Assembly (NCBI GenBank): GCA_964446285.1
Contig: CAYUNT010000068.1
Coordinates: 1 to 19,883, forward strand
Source: CAYUNT01 sp964446285
GTDB lineage: Bacteria > Sumerlaeota > Sumerlaeia > SLMS01 > CAYUNT01
Reading direction: 5' to 3'
Length of the DNA: 19,883 nucleotides
A model generated the notes under the pieces. That model had not been told where the DNA came from and ran no database searches. It was given only the letters and a program-made list of their open reading frames with translations. Below are positions 14,752-19,883 of the stretch, in pieces. Both the position numbers and the translations under genes were made by a program. Each line of letters begins with the position of its first letter. The first letter of the stretch is position 1.

Positions 14752-16980
14752 TCAGAGCTTCTGCTGGACTTTGTCGCCGCGCTGGTCCTCGACCTCCACT
14801 GTGAAGTCCATCGTTTTGGGCGAATCCACCGCGATCCCCTCAAACGGCGTTCCATGCAAAAGTCCCTCGGGCGTGAGCGCCATCCCCGGCGGCAAATCGC
14901 CCGCGGCCAGGCTCCACTTATAGGGCGGCGCGCCGCCTTCGCAGGCCAACTGCACAGAATACTCGAACGACGCGCGGGCGCTGGGGATTTGCGCGCTCAG
15001 AATTCTCAAGGGCAATTCCTTAATAGGCCGCGTGCGTTTCCATCTCCGCAAAAGAATTGGAACTACAACGGCCAGAATCAACGCCAGCGCCAAAGCGATA
15101 ATCCCCAATAGCAGCGCCACCCAGAACGGCGCCGTCCGCCGAATCCGCAGCAGAAACACGCCCGACGCCTCCTGTCCGGTCGCGTCCATTGCGGTCAGTT
15201 TGACTTCTATTTCTCCGGCGTTTCGCGGCGCGCCGACAATCCGGTTTTCCTCGACGCGCAACCCTTCGATGGCTCCGGCGCCGGCAGCAGGCGAGTCGAT
15301 CCGCCATGAATACGGCGGCGCACCGCCCTCGCAGGCCAGCGTCGCGTGCGTCTCGCGGCCCACCTGTAGTTCCGGCAAGCCTTTCGTGGTCAGGCGCAAC
15401 AGCGGAACATCTTTGCGCGTGAAAATCTCCATTTCAATATCCAGCGGTTTCGCGCCCGGCTGCCCGGCGGCATCCTTGACGGCCACAGTGAAATTCCAGG
15501 TCCCGGCCTTTTGCGGCGTTCCGCTGAGGCGTCCTGTGGCCTCCTCGAATTCAATTCCGGCGGGCAATTCGCCTTTCTCAATCCGCCATGAATACGGGGA
15601 ATACCCGCCCACCGCCGACAGCGCGAGGTCATAAGGTTGATCCACGCGTCCAAGCGGCGCACCGCGCGTCAGGATTTCCACCGGCGCCGGCGCGGGCCAG
15701 ATGTGAATTGTGTAGTCCGCCTCGGCGCGCCGTCCGCCGGAATCCTCAACCGACACCTTCAAATCCGCTGCGCCCTGCGCTTCGGGCGTCCCGTCGAAAA
15801 GCCCCGTCGCCGGATCAAAAGCGATTCCTGCCGGAAGCGCGCCCTGCGCGGCAACGGCCCATTTGAACGGCGGATACCCGCCCGCCACAGCCACAGCGGC
15901 CTGATATGGTTCGCCCGCGCGCCCCTCGGGCAGCCGCGTGGTCAGAATTTTCAACGGAGGCGGCTCTTCCATCACAGGCGGCAGGACTTCAAACTCAATT
16001 GCCTTGGTTTTCGCTTGTTTTCCCTTTGAATCGCGCACTTCCCAGACAACGCTGTTTTTCCGCACGTCGCCGACGTCGGGCCGCCCGGCGAATACTGATC
16101 CGGATTCGCTTTTGAGCCACGCAGGCGCGCCTTCAGCAGGCGACCACGTGTAGGGCGGCCAGCCTCCTTGCGCCGCCAGCGTGATCGCATAGTCCTGGCG
16201 TGCCACGGCGGGAGGCATTTTCTCCGTCAGCGCTTCAAGCGGTGGAATGTCCGGCGGCGGTGGAAATTTCTCGGCCACAGTAAGGGTTACTGATTGCGAG
16301 GCCGCCGCCTGCGCGCGATCCTGCACGATGATCTCAAACGAACATGCGCCAAGCGCCTCTGGGCTGCCCGCCACAGTTCCGTCCGCATTCAGGGACAATC
16401 CCTTGGGCGAATTTCCTTTCCATGCCCATGAGTAAGGCGGCTGACCGCCCTCGGCGGCAAACACCAGCGGGTAGGGCTGGCCGCGATACGCCGCGGGGAG
16501 TTCGGCGGCGGTGCGGATGCGCAGCGGAATGACTTCCAAAGGACGGCTTCGCGCGACGGTTAGCGACAAATTGCGTTTGTCTTCGAGCGGCTTGTTTTTC
16601 CCCTCGTCGCCGCTTTGCACCTGGCAAATCACAGAAAACGTATAAGTGGCGCGCTCGCCCGCCTCGGGCGGAAGAGCAATACGCCCATGCAAAAATCCTG
16701 AAACAGGATCGAGTTCCAATCCAGGAGGCGGCGCGCCGTCGCCCATGCGCCAGCGAAACAGCCCCCCGCCCTCGCGCGCACCGAGCCACACCCCATAGTC
16801 CGTGTTGTCGAAACCATCCGGCAGGCGCTCGGTCGTGATGCGCGGCGGGCTGAGCGACAACATGCCCACCATGAGCACGGCCATGACCAGCAGAAAGGCC
16901 AGCCCGCCAATCGTGTTGGCCAGCACGTCCAGAAACGAAGTCCCCAGAATCGAATCGTCGCTCGAACGGCGCTTTTTCAC
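14752..16980 (-). CDS. ExbD-type membrane protein with seven putative-Ig (He_PIG-like) repeats
   Basis: The protein has 742 residues. The N-terminal helix SFLDVLANTIGGLAFLLVMA (15-34) has an Asp (D18) placed like the proton-carrying Asp of ExbD/TolR (PFIDVMLVLLI). Six repeats of about 85 residues follow at roughly 47-145, 152-236, 248-333, 343-428, 434-518 and 528-614, each with LP...G..Y, GGxPPYxW, LPxGl, G-x-l-x-GxP and V-x-D-x-x-G, the pattern of putative Ig domains. A second membrane helix (617-644) and a seventh repeat (657-742) end the chain. Repeats 1-6 should be periplasmic; repeat 7 would be cytoplasmic if both helices cross. The GTG start overlaps the stop of the MotA/ExbB-like gene (GTGA), as expected for a stator pair. 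It probably forms the proton channel with that protein and contacts envelope partners through the Ig stalk. Confidence 0.85.
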   Translation of the reverse strand: MKKRRSSDDSILGTSFLDVLANTIGGLAFLLVMAVLMVGMLSLSPPRITTERLPDGFDNTDYGVWLGAREGGGLFRWRMGDGAPPPGLELDPVSGFLHGRIALPPEAGERATYTFSVICQVQSGDEGKNKPLEDKRNLSLTVARSRPLEVIPLRIRTAAELPAAYRGQPYPLVFAAEGGQPPYSWAWKGNSPKGLSLNADGTVAGSPEALGACSFEIIVQDRAQAAASQSVTLTVAEKFPPPPDIPPLEALTEKMPPAVARQDYAITLAAQGGWPPYTWSPAEGAPAWLKSESGSVFAGRPDVGDVRKNSVVWEVRDSKGKQAKTKAIEFEVLPPVMEEPPPLKILTTRLPEGRAGEPYQAAVAVAGGYPPFKWAVAAQGALPAGIAFDPATGLFDGTPEAQGAADLKVSVEDSGGRRAEADYTIHIWPAPAPVEILTRGAPLGRVDQPYDLALSAVGGYSPYSWRIEKGELPAGIEFEEATGRLSGTPQKAGTWNFTVAVKDAAGQPGAKPLDIEMEIFTRKDVPLLRLTTKGLPELQVGRETHATLACEGGAPPYSWRIDSPAAGAGAIEGLRVEENRIVGAPRNAGEIEVKLTAMDATGQEASGVFLLRIRRTAPFWVALLLGIIALALALILAVVVPILLRRWKRTRPIKELPLRILSAQIPSARASFEYSVQLACEGGAPPYKWSLAAGDLPPGMALTPEGLLHGTPFEGIAVDSPKTMDFTVEVEDQRGDKVQQKL

Positions 16981-18260
16981 GGCGCAGGCTCCCTCCTCGG
17001 CGGCGTTTGTTGCTGCTGCTGCGAGTAGTAACGATCGAGGATTTGATTCAGGCGCTCAACGGCCTGCGAAACACCCTTGGAACTGCCAGCGGAATCCAGC
17101 GCCGCGCGCCGCAGCGACTCGAGTTCGCGCCCCAGTTGCTCAAGCGTTCGCCGGTTGGATTCCATCGAGTCCGCCAGCCCATCGAGCGATTGCAGCCGCG
17201 CCTGAAGCCCCGCCAGGAGATTCGCCAGATTCCGTTGCGCCTCCTGCCCGGACCCGGCGGCCTGCAAGGCATGAGCCATCTGCCCCAGCTGATTGTGAAC
17301 TTCCAGGAGCGCCTGGTGGATTTTTTGCATCATCGGATCGAGTTCCTGAGCCATACGCGAGGGGAATTCCTCGGCAATCACACGAGTTACCTCCGCCCGG
17401 TCGCCGTGCATTCCTTTGAGCACCCGTTCGGTGGATTGCTCGATGGTGCGGATCAGATTTTCCGAGGCCGCGTCGTGTTCCTGGAAGAGCGAACAAACGT
17501 CGTCGATGCACAAGTGGTCGATGCGCTGAAGCAGTTCTTCCTGCCGCTTGCGCAGTATGGCCAAATAGAACATGGCGATGATGCTCAGGCCGAGCGCCAG
17601 CAGCGTCGTGTCGAACGCCGTGCCCAGTTGCTGCGTCACCATCGGCAGGGATTTCTGCACCTCGGTAAATTCCTTTGCGTTTTGGATGATCGCCGAGAAT
17701 CCGGCGATTCCGATGCCGATTCCCATTACGGTGCCAAGGAATCCCAGCGAAGGAATCAGCCAGATGCAGTAGCGGACGCCCGCATAATCCGATTCCATCT
17801 CATCCGCGTCGATGTCGCTGCGCGTGTGAAAATAATCGTCCATGTCCGTTGTGCTTTGAGTTTTTCGGAGACGGTCTAGTCCGTTGAGAATGCGCGAGAA
17901 AGTCAAACTGGGCAAAAACCGCTTCCATTCCTCCGCCTCGAATTTCTGGCGCACCATGTCGGCGTCGGTCCAGATCAGCGTCGAGCGCAAATCCTCGTGC
18001 TGAAGGAGTTGTTTGGCCACTTGGCGGGCCTGCGATTCCATCGCGTGGGCCAGATGCTTCATGAAAAGCGAACACATCGTGAACCAGAAGGCAAACGTGG
18101 TGGCATACTGAATCCAGCTGCGCTCGAAAAACAATTTATACAGATAGGAAGTTGGAATCGTGAGGACTTTCACCAACCCAAAGGTGACACCCGTGGCACA
18201 AATCGCTAAAAGAAAAATTCCGGGCAGGCCGGTCGCCATTTTGGAAAAACTGGATTTCAT
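16977..18260 (-). CDS. MotA/TolQ/ExbB-family proton channel protein with long C-terminal tail
   Basis: The protein has 427 residues, long for ExbB or TolQ (about 240). It has two N-terminal membrane helices (about 10-34 and 49-68), a cytoplasmic segment (75-160), then the family core: IPSLGFLGTVMGIGIGIAG (169-187) and TAFDTTLLALGLSIIAMFY (214-232). These hold the Thr residues and Gly-Thr/Ala-x-x-Thr-Thr pattern of the MotA_ExbB domain. From 240 to 427 is a long helical, coiled-coil tail, like the tail of Zorya ZorA but unlike TolQ/ExbB. It pairs with the downstream ExbD-like gene (4-base GTGA overlap) to use the proton gradient. ATG 18260 was chosen for AAGGA 7 bases upstream (18268-18272); a longer frame to 18437 would overlap the FGE gene. 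It starts 23 bases after the FGE stop. Confidence 0.88.
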   Translation of the reverse strand: MKSSFSKMATGLPGIFLLAICATGVTFGLVKVLTIPTSYLYKLFFERSWIQYATTFAFWFTMCSLFMKHLAHAMESQARQVAKQLLQHEDLRSTLIWTDADMVRQKFEAEEWKRFLPSLTFSRILNGLDRLRKTQSTTDMDDYFHTRSDIDADEMESDYAGVRYCIWLIPSLGFLGTVMGIGIGIAGFSAIIQNAKEFTEVQKSLPMVTQQLGTAFDTTLLALGLSIIAMFYLAILRKRQEELLQRIDHLCIDDVCSLFQEHDAASENLIRTIEQSTERVLKGMHGDRAEVTRVIAEEFPSRMAQELDPMMQKIHQALLEVHNQLGQMAHALQAAGSGQEAQRNLANLLAGLQARLQSLDGLADSMESNRRTLEQLGRELESLRRAALDSAGSSKGVSQAVERLNQILDRYYSQQQQQTPPRREPAP

Positions 18261-18283
18261 CGCGTTGTCCTTGGTGGATGGAA

Positions 18284-19883
18284 TCAGGCGTCCAATACAA
18301 ATCGAAATCCGACATCCGGCCGGGTAATTTCGGATTCCGCCGGAATGCAAAGCGAGGCAAGCGCATACAGCGGCCCTTTGGTGCGGTAACTGCCGCCCCG
18401 GACGACGTATTGTCCGCTCGAGTCGGGCGCCACCCATTCCTGGACATTCCCGGCCATGTCAAAACACCCGGAGGGCGAAACTCCCGCTTCAAACTGCCCG
18501 GCCGGACTGGTCCGCGCCAGTCCTGTTTCCAGCACGTTGGCGCATTCCTCATAATACGTGTCGCCCCACGGATAGAGCCGCCCCGCTTCACCCCGCGCGG
18601 CCACTTCCCATTCCTCGGATTTGGCCAGCCGCCCGCCCCGCCACGAACAATAGGCCGTGGCGTCGCGGAAACTCACATTTGTCACTGGATGATAGCGGTA
18701 AAAATCGAGAAAAGGCCGGTCGCTCCAGCCGAGCAACTCGCGCATCCAGTGCGACGGCCAGGGATATCCGGTAGTTTTCGCGAACTGGTAGTATTCCTCG
18801 TTTGTCACAAGGTGCTTGCGGATTTCCAGGCGCTGCAAACGAACGGCCCGCCAGGGATTGAGGCTGAGAATCCGCATATCATGCTCGGTCAGCTCGAACT
18901 GCCGCGCCAGATCGCGCATCCTGGACGGTTCGATTCCAACGCGATAGTTGCCTGGCGCGATCGACGCGAATTCCTCCAGATCGCTTCGTGGCCGCGTCCC
19001 GGCGGCCCCCACCACCCCTTGTGCCCCTCGCGCGCCCCGCGCTCCCCCGCCCAGATCGCGCGCATAACGGAATCCCACGTCATCGTGTTTGATTTCGGGA
19101 TCAGTCGGCAGGCGGAACCACAGGATCGTATATACGTCTCCCTGATAGCGCCACGAACCGCCTCGTGTATGCTTGCGATCCCCTTCGCCGCCATCGACCC
19201 ATTCCCAGGCGTTGCCCGCCATGTTCAGGAATCCCTCGGGCGAGGCGAACTCCTGAAAATCGCGCACCGAAGCCAATTCCTGCCCCGTGATTTGATGGCG
19301 TTCGAGCGTATTGCATCGCGCGCGCGCCGGGGAGGAAGAACGGTCGGCCCATTGATCGCCCCACGGATACACATGCCCCCTCGGGCCGCGCGCCGCGCGC
19401 TCCCATTCGTCGTTTGTGGGCAGCCGCACGCCTCTCCATTGGCAGAAGGTTTGCGCATCCGCGAAATCCACATTCACCACAGGCAAATCCGCCTCGCCGT
19501 GCGCAAACGGCCTTCCCTGGCGGCCAGTCCAATGCGTAGGGCGCCGCCATCCTGTGGCTTCGACAAATTCCAGGTATTCCTCGTTGGAAACAGCCATTTG
19601 CGCCAGTTCAAATCCGGGCAAGCGCGCCGTGCGCGATTCCCACTGCGACCATTGTTCCAGGCGCGATCCCGTGACTCCATACGCGCGCGACATCCATGCC
19701 AGCATATCTTGCCGCGCACCCAGAACAGCCACGCCCGCGGGGATTTGGATCAGTGGATTGGAGACGCGGGAGGCGGCGGCGTGCGGCGGCACAGAGGCTG
19801 CGGGCGGAAACGGCGGAATGGGCACCGCATCGGGCGAATCGATTCCCCAGGGCGTGGGGGCGGGCGGAAGGGGGGTGGTCGGG
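18284..19883 (-). CDS. tandem FGE-sulfatase (SUMF1-like) domain protein, probably non-catalytic (5' partial)
   Basis: The frame is open to the right edge; the GTG at 19825 is a possible start but coding-like Pro-rich sequence continues upstream, so more N-terminal domains may lie outside. Counting from that GTG, domain 1 is about 26-256 (PVVNVDFADAQTFCQW, RLPTNDEWERAARG, MAGNAWEWVDGG, RGGSW, DVGFRY) and domain 2 about 284-513 (PVTNVSFRDATAYCSW, RLAKSEEWEVAARG, MAGNVQEWV, RGGSY, DVGFRF). A Gly-rich collagen-like linker (259-276) joins them. The two active-site cysteines that follow RGGS in true formylglycine-generating enzymes are missing in domain 1 (WRYQGDVYTILWFR), and domain 2 keeps only one unrelated Cys. 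They are therefore likely binding or sensing modules, as in many signalling and conflict operons. It is the first visible gene of the set, 23 bases before the MotA/ExbB-like gene. Confidence 0.9.
   Translation of the reverse strand, partial: PTTPLPPAPTPWGIDSPDAVPIPPFPPAASVPPHAAASRVSNPLIQIPAGVAVLGARQDMLAWMSRAYGVTGSRLEQWSQWESRTARLPGFELAQMAVSNEEYLEFVEATGWRRPTHWTGRQGRPFAHGEADLPVVNVDFADAQTFCQWRGVRLPTNDEWERAARGPRGHVYPWGDQWADRSSSPARARCNTLERHQITGQELASVRDFQEFASPEGFLNMAGNAWEWVDGGEGDRKHTRGGSWRYQGDVYTILWFRLPTDPEIKHDDVGFRYARDLGGGARGARGAQGVVGAAGTRPRSDLEEFASIAPGNYRVGIEPSRMRDLARQFELTEHDMRILSLNPWRAVRLQRLEIRKHLVTNEEYYQFAKTTGYPWPSHWMRELLGWSDRPFLDFYRYHPVTNVSFRDATAYCSWRGGRLAKSEEWEVAARGEAGRLYPWGDTYYEECANVLETGLARTSPAGQFEAGVSPSGCFDMAGNVQEWVAPDSSGQYVVRGGSYRTKGPLYALASLCIPAESEITRPDVGFRFVLDA

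Noticed and set aside
14752..18260. A standard Zorya defence locus
   Set aside because: The ExbB/ExbD-like pair is similar in plan, but no ZorC, ZorD helicase or ZorE nuclease is present and the second protein has Ig repeats instead of an OmpA domain.
18261..18437. 59-residue N-terminal extension of the MotA/ExbB-like protein
   Set aside because: It overlaps the FGE coding region in another frame, and ATG 18260 has a good Shine-Dalgarno and begins directly before the first membrane helix.
5345..19883. Type VI secretion (ClpV plus OmpA-like plus FGE domain)
   Set aside because: No sheath, tube, baseplate or TssM/TssK-like proteins are seen, and the Clp-like protein is inactive and lacks the second AAA domain.
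1..19883. CRISPR arrays, tRNA/rRNA genes, insertion sequences, integrases
   Set aside because: I saw no regularly spaced repeats, no tRNA-like cloverleaf and no transposase or integrase motifs on either strand.

Overview
The window is GC-rich and gene-dense, with ten of its twelve protein-coding genes on the minus strand. A dockerin/thrombospondin-3-type Ca-binding secreted protein, a type II pseudopilin with the FTLIEL signature, and tandem sulfatase-modifying-factor (FGE) domains together suggest an uncultured Planctomycetes-like, Sumerlaeota-like or Hydrogenedentes-like bacterium. That placement is a guess from style of gene content. The 10-base N run indicates a draft assembly, probably a metagenome bin.

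Layout. 1-1485 (+): the tail of a secreted Ca-binding/dockerin-like protein, a strong intrinsic terminator, then a prepilin-like protein. 1486-1610 is a short convergent spacer holding a heptamer tandem repeat. 1611-5125 (-): a sugar ABC importer made of a lipoprotein binding protein and a permease in which the MalF-type and MalG-type subunits are fused into one chain; no ATPase gene is present. 5345-19883 (-): a long, mostly tightly packed gene set that I read as one multi-component system.

The large minus-strand set, in transcription order, is: (1) a protein with two FGE-sulfatase domains that lack the catalytic cysteine pair; (2) a MotA/TolQ/ExbB-type proton-channel protein with a long cytoplasmic tail; (3) an ExbD-type single-helix protein carrying seven putative-Ig repeats; (4) a small protein resembling the ExbD/TolR periplasmic domain; (5) a large helical protein with a degenerate J-like segment, running into an assembly gap just after a possible caspase-fold first strand; (6) a coiled-coil protein with two membrane helices, open into the same gap and perhaps the same gene as (5); (7) a GrpE-like protein; (8) an 866-residue DnaK/Hsp70 with an inserted domain; (9) a TPR-membrane helix-coiled coil-OmpA-like protein; (10) a Clp N-domain protein followed by a ClpB/ClpC-type AAA domain that has lost Walker A, Walker B and the arginine finger.

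The working model is an envelope-spanning machine that joins a proton-driven ExbB/ExbD-like motor and periplasmic Ig/OmpA parts to a dedicated cytoplasmic Hsp70 set (Hsp70, GrpE-like, J-like, inactive Clp) and an FGE ligand-binding module. I do not recognise this combination as a described system. Its function (stress response, conflict/defence or secretion) cannot be decided from sequence alone.
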